A stretch of 64,000 nt of DNA from CAZKWG01 sp964615375 (GTDB taxonomy: Bacteria > Myxococcota_A > UBA796 > CAZKWG01). The DNA is taken from the NCBI GenBank assembly GCA_964615375.1, contig CAZTOW010000049.1, forward strand, positions 8,914 to 72,913, written 5' to 3'. This document shows, piece by piece, positions 7,928-16,598 of this stretch (the first letter of the stretch is position 1; every line of letters begins with the position of its first letter). Made by a program: the position numbers and the translations under genes. The notes below the pieces were generated by a model. It worked only from the letters and a program-made list of their open reading frames with translations. It was not told the origin of the DNA and did no database searches.

Positions 7928-9379
7928 TCAGGTGGGAGGGCCAGCAGAGTCAGGGTTGACCGCGCCGGATGGCAGGGTCCATAGGTCAGTGAAGATGGGC
8001 GCGCCCGGGCCGCGGAGCATGTGGTCAATGGTCCAGGGCTCGGAGCCGTCGGCGTAGGCGCGCCAGCGCTCGAAATCGGCGGGCAGGCTCGGAAGCGCCG
8101 CGTCGGCGCGCTCGATGACGTCCTTGCCCTCGACCACGGTGCGACCGATGACGCCGCTGATCTCGCGCAACCGTCCGCGGATCATCCGGGCGCGCTCGGG
8201 GTTGGCGCCGGGCAGCTCGGCCTTGAGCTTCGCGCGCTCCTCGACCAGGAACGGGAAGGCGGCCTCCAGGCTGGCGGCGAGTTCGCGCTCGGCCTCGGCG
8301 AGACGGGCGAACTGGCGGGGCAGGGCCTGCCGGAGCCGCGCCAGATCCTCGCCGGAGCTGAAGATGCAGCCGGCGCAGGAGCAGCGGCTCCAGCCGAGTT
8401 CGTAGGCGGGGTGCGGCTGGATGCCGTAGTTCTTCCCTGGGAATGCGAGCCGAAGCTCGTCCCAGACCTCGGCATCCGAGTGGTCGTAGACCAGCCGGAG
8501 CTGGTGGATCTGGCGGCGGCCGCTGCTGCCCTCGGTGTCCTGGCCGCGGTGGTAGCGGGCACGAGGGGCGCTCTCGGCGGCGCGCTCACCGGAGATGACC
8601 AGGATCTTCTTGGAGCCCTCAGCGACCGAGCGCGCGAGGAGGGTGCGGGCGACATCGATCTTGAGGAAGCCGGAGCACCAGCGGATGCGCAGGTCGGCGG
8701 TCAAGGCCGGAAAACGGCGCCGACCGAGGTTGTTGGGCGGGGGCGGCTCGCCGATCATCACCGGCCCCTCGGGCGTCTCCAGCACCTTGCCGGCGCGCTT
8801 GCCCCACGAGCGCCGCATCAACTCCCGGTGGAAGCCGCCCTCCCGCCAGGCGAAGCGGACAGGCACGTCGTACAGCGCCCCGAGGCCGAGCACGTAGGCC
8901 CGGGTGACGGGCCAGTCCATGAACGGCTCGGCGGCACCATCCACGTCCTGGTGCCACAGCTCCACCCTCGACCACAGGTCGGGGCGGTGCCCGATGAGTC
9001 GGTGTAACGCAGTGATACACGCCACCGAGTCCTTGCCGCCCGAGACCTGAATGGCGATGAGGTCGTAGGCGTCAAAGTGCTCCGGCGGCGCGAAGCCGGG
9101 TTCGAGATCGTCCGCGTCGCGGGACCACCGGACCCCGTTCGCGCGCGCCTTCTCGGCGTCGAACCTTGTCACTATCCCACCCGCCGGCCCGCTCAGCTCT
9201 CCTGCGCGCCAGGGCATCGCCACCGGTTCACCCGGCGCCTTCATCGCCGCGCGGAGCTGCACCACCAGCCGCCCCCGGTTCCGCGCCAGGAAGCCGTCGA
9301 GGTCGCGCGCGCCCAGGCCCGGGGGCAGGCTCGCGCGCACCCGATCGGCGACGGCGCTGACGAGGGCGTCGGCGTTCAT
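7928..9379 (-). CDS. PAPS-reductase-family PP-loop enzyme with N-terminal PPxGL module
   Basis: 483 aa. Residues 1-46 are the shared module (LPPGLGARDLDGFLARNR). A canonical PP-loop follows: LIAIQVSGGKDSVACI (SGGKDS at 113-118), then WHQDVDG, typical of PAPS reductases and DndC-like N-type ATP pyrophosphatases. A cysteine cluster C333-x-C-x2-C (RCSCAGCIFSSGEDL) may bind an Fe-S cluster or zinc. The family activates a substrate by adenylation; in phages these genes often accompany nucleotide or DNA modification. ATG 9379 overlaps the upstream stop (ATGA), which fixes the start. Substrate unknown; near a DpdA-like enzyme a base-modification role is plausible but unproven. Confidence 0.88.
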   Translation of the reverse strand: MNADALVSAVADRVRASLPPGLGARDLDGFLARNRGRLVVQLRAAMKAPGEPVAMPWRAGELSGPAGGIVTRFDAEKARANGVRWSRDADDLEPGFAPPEHFDAYDLIAIQVSGGKDSVACITALHRLIGHRPDLWSRVELWHQDVDGAAEPFMDWPVTRAYVLGLGALYDVPVRFAWREGGFHRELMRRSWGKRAGKVLETPEGPVMIGEPPPPNNLGRRRFPALTADLRIRWCSGFLKIDVARTLLARSVAEGSKKILVISGERAAESAPRARYHRGQDTEGSSGRRQIHQLRLVYDHSDAEVWDELRLAFPGKNYGIQPHPAYELGWSRCSCAGCIFSSGEDLARLRQALPRQFARLAEAERELAASLEAAFPFLVEERAKLKAELPGANPERARMIRGRLREISGVIGRTVVEGKDVIERADAALPSLPADFERWRAYADGSEPWTIDHMLRGPGAPIFTDLWTLPSGAVNPDSAGPPT

Positions 9380-10830
9380 CCGAACACCCGGATCCCGCGC
9401 TGGCGCACGGCCTCCAGCACGGCCAGCGGCGGCAGCTTGCCCTTGAGCCAGCGCCCGCCGCCCCAGGCGAATCGCACGTCCTTGACGTACAGGCTGTGCC
9501 ACGCCTCGGCGTCGCTCGGGTCACCGCAGTCCACGCGGATCCTGCCGTGGCCCGGCAGCTCGAAGACGACGGGCTCGCAGGCGCGTGCGGCCGCGACCCG
9601 GCGCTCCTCACCGACGCGGCTGACCCGGAAGCCCTCGGCGCGCAGGGCCTCGCCGAGCATCAGCGCGAGGCGCTCGGCGTGGGCCGCACCGACCAGCAGG
9701 TCTGTGTTGCGGCCCTGGGTGAAGGGCGTGAAGTCTGCGACATAGCGAATCTCGGCCTCGCCATCGGCCCACTTCGCGGTGGGCAGTTGGGCCTGGACGA
9801 TGGCGCGCTCTGCCTCGGTGAACGGCCGCTTTCGCGTGCGCAGGGTGTACCACTCACCGCGTCGCGTCACCGTGAGGTCCAGGCCAGCCTCGCCGAGCCA
9901 GCCGCGCAGGATGGCGGGAAGCACGTCGCGCACCGCCTGACGGACCTTCAGCGAGAAGCCGGTCGCGTACCAGGGATCGACATAGGGCAGGCCCAGGCTG
10001 TCCTGAAGCAGGGCGTTGAGGCTGACCGGCTGTGCCGCCGGGTCGATCGGCGGGCGCGGGGCGGGCCGCTCGACGCGCAGGCGCCACAGCATGGCCTCGC
10101 GGCGCTCCTCTCCCCGGCGGAGCTGCGCGCGCGCCCCGTCGATGGCCTCCAAGGTCCAGCCGGGCTCGTAGTCGCCCAGCACCTCGTCGAGGGCGGCCAC
10201 ACGGTCGCCCACGCGGTAGTCGCGCCGCCAGTCGGGCCGGAGGCGCGCGAGGAGCTCGCGGTCCCGCCGCTCCCCCTCCGAGGTCGCGCCGACGAGCTCG
10301 TAGCGCAGGCTGTACAGCTCGGCGTCCACGATGCTGGCCCGGTCGGGGTGCGTCGGGTTCGACTCGACCCAGGCCATGAGCGCGGTCAGGGCCTCGACGA
10401 TGGCAGCCTGGCGCTGCGGCGTCCGCCACCAGGCGCTCAGCACGCTCGCCGACCGCGCCGCGTCGCGCAGCGCATAGAAGAGGTCGGCGGCGGACATCGG
10501 GCGCTCGGGCTGGATGGGCGGGTCCGCGTTCGCCGAGAACCAGGGCAGGGCCGGCGGGATGCGCGCCGGGTCGGGGCCGCGCAGCTCGGCGTACACGTGC
10601 GGCGTCGCCGCGTTGGTGTTCAGGCCGTTGTCGAGGCGCATGGGCGTGGCCCCTGGATCGAGCGCGCGCCCGCGCCAGCGGACGCTGTGGCCAGGGGCGG
10701 CGGTGATGACGCCGTGCTCGCCGCGTTCGGTGACGGCGCGCACGCCCGGGCGCTGGGCCTCATAGGGCAGCGGCGCGCCCGCGAGGCCGCCCCACTCGGT
10801 CTCGGTCGGAGGTGTGGGGGAGTGGGGCAT
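9376..10830 (-). CDS. island-specific protein paralogous to the C-terminal part of the hemerythrin fusion
   Basis: 484 aa, start ATG 10830 set by a TGATG overlap with the upstream gene. No known domain recognised. It aligns along most of its length with residues ~210-720 of the hemerythrin fusion at 5753-7915: AVTERGEHGVIT, RPDWRRDYRVGDRV, EPGWTLEAIDGARAQL, and the C-terminal GRIRVDCG...WGGGRWLKGK...RQRGIRVFG. This one lacks both the docking module and the hemerythrin bundle. The C-terminal ~60 residues are the best conserved and may be a small separate domain. Two members in one operon suggest subunits of one assembly. Function unknown. Confidence 0.8.
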   Translation of the reverse strand: MPHSPTPPTETEWGGLAGAPLPYEAQRPGVRAVTERGEHGVITAAPGHSVRWRGRALDPGATPMRLDNGLNTNAATPHVYAELRGPDPARIPPALPWFSANADPPIQPERPMSAADLFYALRDAARSASVLSAWWRTPQRQAAIVEALTALMAWVESNPTHPDRASIVDAELYSLRYELVGATSEGERRDRELLARLRPDWRRDYRVGDRVAALDEVLGDYEPGWTLEAIDGARAQLRRGEERREAMLWRLRVERPAPRPPIDPAAQPVSLNALLQDSLGLPYVDPWYATGFSLKVRQAVRDVLPAILRGWLGEAGLDLTVTRRGEWYTLRTRKRPFTEAERAIVQAQLPTAKWADGEAEIRYVADFTPFTQGRNTDLLVGAAHAERLALMLGEALRAEGFRVSRVGEERRVAAARACEPVVFELPGHGRIRVDCGDPSDAEAWHSLYVKDVRFAWGGGRWLKGKLPPLAVLEAVRQRGIRVFG

Positions 10831-11957
10831 CAGGACCCTCCCTTCGAGGCGGCGATCTGCTCGATGGTGCGGAGGGCTTTCGCCGGGCCGCGGTGGTGGC
10901 GCGCGAAGGCGATGCGGCCGAGCAGCTCGGGCAGGTGGTGGGCGTGCAACCAGGCCGTGTCGGGGCCAGGGAGCAGGCCAGCGCGGCGGGCGTGGACCTC
11001 GGCCTCGGTCGGCTCGTCCTGCAGCGCGGCGAGGAAGGCGGCGACGAGGGCCTCCTCGCGGGTCATGCGCTCGCCGTGGAGCGCGGTGTGGAGCGCGCTC
11101 AGCGCGTCGAGCAGCGCCCGGGTGCCGGCGCGGTCGGTCTCCTCGGCGTCGGGGTCGAGGGGGCTGACCATGCTGTCGAGCTGGTCGAGGGCGGCCTCGG
11201 CGTCGGACGAGAGCGGGCGGAAGTGCTCGGTCTTGCGGCGGAGCCAGCTCGTGAGGGCGGGCAGGTTCGAGGTCCACACCCACCACCACGGGCCGCCCGT
11301 CTCGGGCAGCCAGGGAGCGACCTCGGCGTCGGGCAGGCCCACCAGGCGCAGGCGGAAGGCGGTGGCGGGGCCGACGATCTCGGGGCGCAGCAGGTTGTAG
11401 GGCCAGGTGAGCGGCGCGAGCGCGACCAGCAGCTCGGCGTGCTCGACCTTGGGCAGGCGGGCCTTGGACGCCGGCAGCCCGGCGAGCTCGACCAGACGGC
11501 GGAAGATCGGTAGGACGCGCCGCAGCTCGGCGCCGCCGCGCTGGGCGATGGCCAGCTCCAGCCGGAGCCGGTCGATCAGCCGGTCGAGGTGGACCTCGCG
11601 CAGCTCGCCGGCCTGGGTCGGGTGCCACATCCCGCTGAGCGCGAGGTTGGCGCGGACCTGCTGCTGGGCGGCTGGATCGTCGGCCAGGGTCGGGTCGAGC
11701 GCGAAGGCCCAGGCGTAGCAGGCATGGGCCACGCGGCGCAGGCCCTCGGCGATCAGCGCCTCGGCGAGCTCGGCGAGGCGGTTGAGGATGCCGAGCCACC
11801 GCTCCGTCTCACGCTCGGCCTCGGCGAGCAGGGCCGGATCCCGCCGCGCGAGCCAGGCGTCCACGTCGCGGGCGCTGAGCGGGTACGGCGGGCGCAGCCG
11901 CATCCGGGCGTGGACGCGGAGCAGGATGGCCTCGAAGAAGGTGGCGCGGTCGGTCAT
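10830..11957 (-). CDS. alpha-helical unknown protein with N-terminal PPxGL-type module
   Basis: 375 aa, almost entirely helical by composition (Leu/Ala/Arg/Glu-rich), no catalytic motif visible. Residues ~1-48 contain a divergent copy of the shared module (RPPYPLSARDVDAWLARRDPALL), in the same N-terminal position as in the hemerythrin and PP-loop proteins. The centre has a Trp-rich stretch (GGPWWWVWTS). ATG 11957 overlaps the stop of the second PP-loop gene (ATGA), and its own stop overlaps the next start (TGATG), so it is translated as part of the chain. Probably a structural or adaptor subunit; this is inference from the module and operon only. Confidence 0.78.
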   Translation of the reverse strand: MTDRATFFEAILLRVHARMRLRPPYPLSARDVDAWLARRDPALLAEAERETERWLGILNRLAELAEALIAEGLRRVAHACYAWAFALDPTLADDPAAQQQVRANLALSGMWHPTQAGELREVHLDRLIDRLRLELAIAQRGGAELRRVLPIFRRLVELAGLPASKARLPKVEHAELLVALAPLTWPYNLLRPEIVGPATAFRLRLVGLPDAEVAPWLPETGGPWWWVWTSNLPALTSWLRRKTEHFRPLSSDAEAALDQLDSMVSPLDPDAEETDRAGTRALLDALSALHTALHGERMTREEALVAAFLAALQDEPTEAEVHARRAGLLPGPDTAWLHAHHLPELLGRIAFARHHRGPAKALRTIEQIAASKGGS

Positions 11958-13126
11958 GCAGCCTCCAGTGCGGCGGGGCGCTCGCAGGCGCGGGCGTAGT
12001 CTTTGGACAGGACGGCCTCGACCGTGGCGGCGGGGTTGCGGGCGCGCCAGGCCACGACGGCGTCGTCGATGGGCGTCTTCCCCACGAGGAACATCCGTGG
12101 GTTTTCGGCCAGGGCTGCCGCTTCGTAGGCGACCACGGCGGCCCAGCCCTCGGGATCGGTCTCACGCAGCGCCCAGTACCAGCCGACCGGCTGAAAGGGG
12201 CAGAGGAAGCAGCCAGACTTGCGTGCGTCGGCGAAGCCGTGGCGGGCCAGGATGGGCTGCCCGTCGGCTTTGGTCAGTCCGAGCTCGATGAGCGGGTAGG
12301 CTTCCGTCGCGTACCAGGGGCCACGCCCGCCGAGCAGCGGGTGGGCGAACAGGGCGCGCTCGGCCTCGTCCGCCGCGATCCCGATGAGGTTCAGGTGCGG
12401 CCAGCGGGCGCCAGCGCGGACCTGGGCTCCCCAGGCGCGCGCGTCGAGGCCGAAGCGTTCGAGCGAGATGTCCGAGACGACCTTGCGGATCGGCTCGACC
12501 TTGTGGTTCTCAGTGCAGTCCTTCTTGGAGCGGCTCGCGATCGTGGACCGCGAGGCGTAGTCGTCCAGAATCGGCGCGCGAAGGTGATACCAGCCCGACG
12601 CGACCTTCTCCTCGATGGTGGCGGGCTCGGAAGAGCGCCAGGGGCGCTCAGCCAGGGCGGCTCGGCGCTCAGGGGAGCGCGGCGGCGGCAGCTCGGCGAG
12701 GTAGCGATCCCAGGCTTCCCGGCTCGGCTTCTGGAGGTGCAGGAAGCGCAGGTCGTGGCGCATGCAGAAGCGGCGGACGCGGGGCAGCAGCGCCAGCGTG
12801 TGCGCCCACTCGGCGCCCGGGTCCGCGAAGACCACGGCGTCGATGTCCTCGGGGGACAGCACGCGGCCCTCGGCGACGAGGCGTCCCTCGACCAGCAGGC
12901 CGAGCATCGCCAGGGAGTCGCGGCCCATCCCGAGGTTGAGCGTGATGATCCGCTCGCGACCGACGTGGGCGGGTAGCAGGACCGACGAGAGCGCCGCCCC
13001 GGCCAGCGCGACCAGGCGCGCACGGTGGCGGTCGAGGAAGCCGCGCAGGTCGTTGGCGGCGATGCCGGGCGGCGGACGCGCGACGACCGACCGCTCGGCG
13101 GCGTCGATGAGCATGGCGGGGTTCAC
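11954..13126 (-). CDS. second PP-loop (PAPS-reductase-like) enzyme with N-terminal PPxGL module
   Basis: 390 aa with GTG start 13126, chosen because GTGA overlaps the DpdA stop; ATG 13114 is the alternative. Residues ~5-46 are the shared module (RPPPGIAANDLRGFLDRHR). The PP-loop is ITLNLGMGRDSLAML (GMGRDS at 66-71), a variant of SGGxDS keeping the G-x-D-S core. AVVFADPGAEWAHT and a C-terminal SGCFLCPFQPVGWYW CxxC block match phage PAPS-reductase-like proteins. It differs strongly from the other PP-loop protein of the operon (different cysteine spacing), so they are likely to act on different substrates. Adenylation chemistry is the family expectation; the target is unknown. Confidence 0.85.
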   Translation of the reverse strand: MNPAMLIDAAERSVVARPPPGIAANDLRGFLDRHRARLVALAGAALSSVLLPAHVGRERIITLNLGMGRDSLAMLGLLVEGRLVAEGRVLSPEDIDAVVFADPGAEWAHTLALLPRVRRFCMRHDLRFLHLQKPSREAWDRYLAELPPPRSPERRAALAERPWRSSEPATIEEKVASGWYHLRAPILDDYASRSTIASRSKKDCTENHKVEPIRKVVSDISLERFGLDARAWGAQVRAGARWPHLNLIGIAADEAERALFAHPLLGGRGPWYATEAYPLIELGLTKADGQPILARHGFADARKSGCFLCPFQPVGWYWALRETDPEGWAAVVAYEAAALAENPRMFLVGKTPIDDAVVAWRARNPAATVEAVLSKDYARACERPAALEAA

Positions 13127-14205
13127 GCCGCCCTCCTGAGCGCGCTCGCGGCGAGCTTCACGAGGCGAGCGTGATGGCGGGACAAGAAGCGCTCGATGTC
13201 CTCGGCCGAGAGGCCGGGCGGCGGGCTCGCGCACAGGGTCTGGCCCGCGAGGTCGATGAGGTCGCCGGCCCGCTGGTGCGTCTGCTGGGCGGCGAACCAG
13301 CGGCGGAGCGCGCCCGCGCGGTGCTGGAGGTCGTTGCTCATGCCGGCCTTGAGCGCGTCCCAGCGGGCGGCGCGGTCCCAGGCGACGGAGTCCACGCTGG
13401 CGACGCGGTCGCCGTAGCGGCCGAGATGCTGGAGGGACGCCGTCTTCACGCCGAACAGGTGGAGACGGGTGCGCTCGGGCAGGGCCGCGTGGAGCGCGTC
13501 GAGCACGGCGAGCAGACCCGCGGGGCCGTGAAGCGGTCGGCGACAGACGGAGCCCACGCCGACGAGCTCGGGCAGGCCCAGGTGCGGCCGGTGCCACGTG
13601 GCGGGGCAGCCCTCGGGGGCGCCAATCGTGCAGGTGCAGGGGCTGGCCTGATCGATGGTCTCAGCGATGGCCTCGGCGCAGGACAGGTAGTCCTCGGGCG
13701 TACGGCCCTGGAGGATGGGCAGCGGGTCGGGGACGGTGTTCTCGCCCTGGTCGCGCCAGCCTTCGAGCTCGGCCAGGGTCTCGCCAAAGGCGTCTACGGT
13801 CGCCGCGATCCGCGCCTGGACCTCAGCCCGATCCTGGGCGATCTCGGCCTCGCAGCAGAAGTCCGGCGCGCTCCACCACGCCCAGGGGAAGGGCAGCGCC
13901 CAGCGCGGAGGATCCTCGTCCTCGCCCGAGAAGTTGGTGACGACCCTCTCGACATACTCTGCGACCGACCACCGATACCCGCCGAAGCGGGCCTGCGCGA
14001 CGAAGCCCGCCGAGTCCAGCGCCGGGGACACCGACCAGGCCGTCATCGGCGCCGTCCGCCAGCCGCGATCCGCCCGGTACAGGCTGCCCGCCGAGATGAG
14101 CGAGCCCGCCCCCAGCTCCAGGATCGTCGCCAGGAACGCATGATCCGCCCGTCCGGGCAGGTAGGGCAGCCCGACGCGCACCTGGACGGGCGCACGAGCG
14201 GTCAT
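13123..14205 (-). CDS. dpdA: DpdA-family 7-deazaguanine DNA transglycosylase with C-terminal PPxGL module
   Basis: 360 aa from ATG 14205 (an in-frame upstream start at 14262 exists but adds unlike residues). It follows the tRNA-guanine transglycosylase fold of DpdA proteins: VGLPYLPG at the N-terminus, a TGT-like catalytic loop SPALDSAGF (D64), LPILQGRTPEDYLSCAEAI (cf. VVQGG...), VGVGSVCRR, LHLFGVKTASL and the second Asp in VASVDSVAWDRAAR (D272). DpdA swaps guanine in DNA for preQ0-type 7-deazaguanines. Residues ~314-355 add the shared module (SPPPGLSAEDIERFLSRHH), C-terminal here. No preQ0 synthesis genes are seen, so precursor would come from host queuosine metabolism. Family call is good; substrate not shown. 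Confidence 0.82.
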   Translation of the reverse strand: MTARAPVQVRVGLPYLPGRADHAFLATILELGAGSLISAGSLYRADRGWRTAPMTAWSVSPALDSAGFVAQARFGGYRWSVAEYVERVVTNFSGEDEDPPRWALPFPWAWWSAPDFCCEAEIAQDRAEVQARIAATVDAFGETLAELEGWRDQGENTVPDPLPILQGRTPEDYLSCAEAIAETIDQASPCTCTIGAPEGCPATWHRPHLGLPELVGVGSVCRRPLHGPAGLLAVLDALHAALPERTRLHLFGVKTASLQHLGRYGDRVASVDSVAWDRAARWDALKAGMSNDLQHRAGALRRWFAAQQTHQRAGDLIDLAGQTLCASPPPGLSAEDIERFLSRHHARLVKLAASALRRAA

Positions 14206-14227
14206 GGAGCACCCGCGTAACAGCCAG

Positions 14228-14256
14228 TTGTGCGGCCCGCATGCCACGGGTATAGT
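14228..14256 (+). promoter_or_regulatory. sigma70-type promoter of the lone lipoprotein gene
   Basis: TTGTGC (14228-14233), 17-nt spacer, TATAGT (14251-14256): a 5/6 match at -10, weak at -35. Initiation near 14263 leaves a very short leader that starts at the GGAGGG Shine-Dalgarno (14265-14270) before ATG 14274. The element makes the plus-strand gene independent of the surrounding minus-strand operon. Confidence 0.5.
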
Positions 14257-14273
14257 ACCCAAACGGAGGGCTC

Positions 14274-14888
14274 ATGCCGACGCGACATCTCAATAGAATT
14301 CTCGTCCTTGGTGGCCCGCTGCTGTGCTCCTGCTTTGGTCAGCCGACCAATACGACAGGGATCTATTCGGTTCTGCTCGGTCCGGGCTTCGCCCCAGACG
14401 ATGGGGGAGACGGTGTTGGATGGGATGGTGTGTCGGTCGTGCCGGCCGAGCTGTTCGAGAAGCTCGCGCGCGCAGGGAGCGACCTTCAACCCGAGCATGT
14501 TGCAGACCTGTACGAAACCTACGACACCCATACGACCGCGAGTCCGTGGGCGGCCATGCGTTGGTGTTTTGACGATACCTGCTCCAACATGAATCTCACA
14601 CAGGCAACATCCGATGGCCCATGGATCGTATGGGGTCATGCTGGCGAGAACGGCGTAGACTACCTTTTCGATGAATACCAGGTCACCACGACCATGTACG
14701 AGGAGGATAGCCCTGCCGAGGGTGATCTGTTCGCGTCGTTTACCTGGGATGTCGATGTCGCATACGATCCAAAGGCGCGTGCGATGGTCGATACGGCCTA
14801 CCCCACGGGGGGTTACCCACTCTACGTAGGTGATCAGACCAACTACCAGGTCCTGTACGCCAACTTCTGGATTACGTGGGCGGATTGA
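14274..14888 (+). CDS. exported lipoprotein-like protein, lone plus-strand gene (moron-like)
   Basis: 204 aa with GGAGGG 4 nt before ATG. The N-terminus RILVLGGPLLCSC is a signal peptide with a possible lipobox (LCSC, atypical Cys at -2). The mature part is acidic and rich in Trp/Tyr (WAAMRWCFDDTCSNM, FASFTWDVDVAYDPKARAM) with a CxxxxC pair that could form a disulfide; no family recognised. It lies alone on the plus strand between DpdA and the tail-fibre cluster, has its own promoter and is visibly less GC-rich than its neighbours, as expected for a phage moron or recent insertion. A surface role is inference. Confidence 0.75.
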   Translation: MPTRHLNRILVLGGPLLCSCFGQPTNTTGIYSVLLGPGFAPDDGGDGVGWDGVSVVPAELFEKLARAGSDLQPEHVADLYETYDTHTTASPWAAMRWCFDDTCSNMNLTQATSDGPWIVWGHAGENGVDYLFDEYQVTTTMYEEDSPAEGDLFASFTWDVDVAYDPKARAMVDTAYPTGGYPLYVGDQTNYQVLYANFWITWAD

Positions 14889-14908
14889 CCACCAAGCTCG
14901 AAGGATGC

Positions 14909-15247
14909 TCATTGGAGCTCCACCTTCGCGTCGAGCGGCACGTTGAGCACCAGCCAGCCAAGCGGCTTCTCATCCGAGAACCAGAACTCGGCCTCCCAGC
15001 CTTTCGGCAGCTCGCCGTGCCCGGTCACGCGGGCACCCGACAGGCCCGTGTCCTTGGGCCAGTGGACCTCTACCTCGTAGCGGTCCTCGCCGCTGGTGAT
15101 CCGGTAGCGGACGGTCGCCTCGGCGCCGCCCGACTCGCTCTTCGTCTCTTCGGCGCCCGCGTCTGCGCGCGCGACGGCGGCGGCGCAGGTGCCCTCGGCC
15201 TCGCCACAGAAGGTGAGAACGCTGGTGTCCGCAGGATCGCGCTCCAT
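14909..15247 (-). CDS. small protein downstream of the tail-fibre-like gene
   Basis: 112 aa from ATG 15247, which begins 2 nt after the TAG of the tail-fibre-like gene. The N-terminal third has two cysteines (LTFCGEAEGTCAAAV); the rest looks like one small beta domain (VRYRITSGEDRYEVEVHWP, EAEFWFSDEKPLGWLVLNVP). No family recognised. Position directly after a fibre-like protein fits a fibre chaperone or attachment accessory, but nothing in the sequence proves it. Confidence 0.6.
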   Translation of the reverse strand: MERDPADTSVLTFCGEAEGTCAAAVARADAGAEETKSESGGAEATVRYRITSGEDRYEVEVHWPKDTGLSGARVTGHGELPKGWEAEFWFSDEKPLGWLVLNVPLDAKVELQ

Positions 15248-15249
15248 GG

Positions 15250-16182
15250 CTACAACGCTCCGTAGAAGGCGAACTGTTCGAGGAACATCCCGACGTTTCC
15301 GGCGTTGCCGCCGCCCATGCCCGACAGGCTGAGGCGCAGGTTGGTGCCGCCGGAGATGGCCCAGCCGAAGCTGAGGCCCAGGCCGCCGAGCGAGGGGTCG
15401 GCGAGGCTGGCGTCCAGGCTCCAGACCGAGCCGTTGTAGGTCAGCTCGATCTGGTGGGTGCGCGCCGAGAAGTTGGTCGTGGTGCTGTTCTGCTGGACCC
15501 GGACCCGGACCAACGCGAAGTATTTGCCGGCGACGGTCGCCCAGGACGGGATCGGCAGGTCGTGGGTGGACGTCGCGCCGGCCCACGGCGACGGCGAGAT
15601 CGGCTGGGTGAAGCTGCGGCTGCCGAGCACGAGGTTGCCCGTGTCGTCCAGCGTCGCGCCCGATCCCTGCGCGGTCTGGCCGCCCGTGCCGTCCGCGCGG
15701 AGCAGGGCGTTGTCGGTGGTGCCCGTGCTGCCCTGGATCGCGGTCGCCCAGGTCCGATCCCCGCGCAGGAACTTCGTGCTGTCGGCCGAGCCCGTGCCCT
15801 GCTGGGCGGTCGGCACCAGCGCCGAGCTGTCCAGGGTCGCCAGCGTGCTCGCGGCGCCGCCCCAGCCGCTCTCCAGCTTGCCCGAGCCATTCGCCTTCGC
15901 GAGCCTGCTCGCCCCGGCCGTGGCGCTGGCGCTCGTGGGGTCCTGGAGCACGAGGCCGCCGATGTCGAGCTGCGCGTGGCCTCCAGCCTGACCCGCCTCG
16001 GCACGGAGCACGTAGACGGGGTGCGGATCGGCGTCCGCGACGTGGCTGGCGACGGCAGCCTGCCCCGCGCCCTCGGGGTCGGCGCCCACCTCGCCCGCCC
16101 CGAGGTTCACGTCGCCGTCCAGCCCGTTGACGCTCGTGACCGCGCCGGCGCCGCCTCCCGTGTTCCAGGGCGTGCCGATCAT
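15250..16182 (-). CDS. phage tail-fibre-like structural protein
   Basis: 310 aa from ATG 16182 (ATGA overlap). Low-complexity Gly/Ala/Ser/Thr-rich sequence typical of fibre shafts: GGGAGAVTSVNGLDGDVNL at the start, ADPHPVYV, repeated short units such as STKFLRGDRTWATA and TDNALLRADGTGG, then a C-terminal ~110-residue beta-rich domain (KYFALVRVRVQQNSTTTN, HQIELTYNGSVWSL) that could be the receptor- or carbohydrate-binding tip. Fibres of this kind bind the host surface in phages or phage-derived particles. Classification rests on composition and motif style, not on a specific named family. Confidence 0.7.
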   Translation of the reverse strand: MIGTPWNTGGGAGAVTSVNGLDGDVNLGAGEVGADPEGAGQAAVASHVADADPHPVYVLRAEAGQAGGHAQLDIGGLVLQDPTSASATAGASRLAKANGSGKLESGWGGAASTLATLDSSALVPTAQQGTGSADSTKFLRGDRTWATAIQGSTGTTDNALLRADGTGGQTAQGSGATLDDTGNLVLGSRSFTQPISPSPWAGATSTHDLPIPSWATVAGKYFALVRVRVQQNSTTTNFSARTHQIELTYNGSVWSLDASLADPSLGGLGLSFGWAISGGTNLRLSLSGMGGGNAGNVGMFLEQFAFYGAL

Positions 16183-16598
16183 GGCCGCACCCGCCAGGCG
16201 CTGCCGCACTCGCCGGACACGCGGACGCTCGCGGTCGCGGTGCCGGCGTCCAGCTTGAAGTGGACGTACAAGGCGCTGACCGCGAAGGGCTTGCGCGCGA
16301 GGTTCCAGCTCACGCCGCCATCCGTCGTGAGGTCGAGCGCGAGGTTGATGGCCTGGGTCGCGCCGGTGGTGCCGCTCGGGGTGAGCAGCTTCAGGCCCGC
16401 CTCGTCCTCCGAGAGGTAGAACGTGACGCTGCCGGCGCCCTGGACGGACGTGAGCCGCACGTCGATGCCGACCAGCCAGCCGCGCGAGGGCACGGGCTCG
16501 GTGGTGTCGTCGCCCTCGACCGCGCCGAGCTCGACCGTGAGCCAGCTCGAGGTCAGCGCGAGGGCGTCGGCGCCGATGAAGAAGGGCCAGGGGTTCAT
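16179..16598 (-). CDS. small virion-like protein upstream of the fibre gene
   Basis: 139 aa from ATG 16598, overlapping the GHKL gene stop (ATGA) and overlapping the fibre start at its own end. It is beta-rich (WLVGIDVRLTSVQGAGSVTF, DGGVSWNLARKPFAVSALYV) with a long Thr/Gly-containing middle; no TM segment or signal peptide. Coupling to the fibre gene suggests a structural or assembly partner. No family recognised. Confidence 0.65.
   Translation of the reverse strand: MNPWPFFIGADALALTSSWLTVELGAVEGDDTTEPVPSRGWLVGIDVRLTSVQGAGSVTFYLSEDEAGLKLLTPSGTTGATQAINLALDLTTDGGVSWNLARKPFAVSALYVHFKLDAGTATASVRVSGECGSAWRVRP

Noticed and set aside
7928..13126. Dnd or Ssp phosphorothioation system, suggested by DndC-like PP-loop enzymes
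   Set aside because: No DndA/cysteine desulfurase, DndB, DndD or DndE is present, and the partner is a DpdA-like transglycosylase.
14202..14912. 236-codon minus-strand frame opposite the lipoprotein gene
   Set aside because: No RBS, no protein-like pattern; the plus-strand frame has a promoter, a perfect Shine-Dalgarno and a signal peptide.
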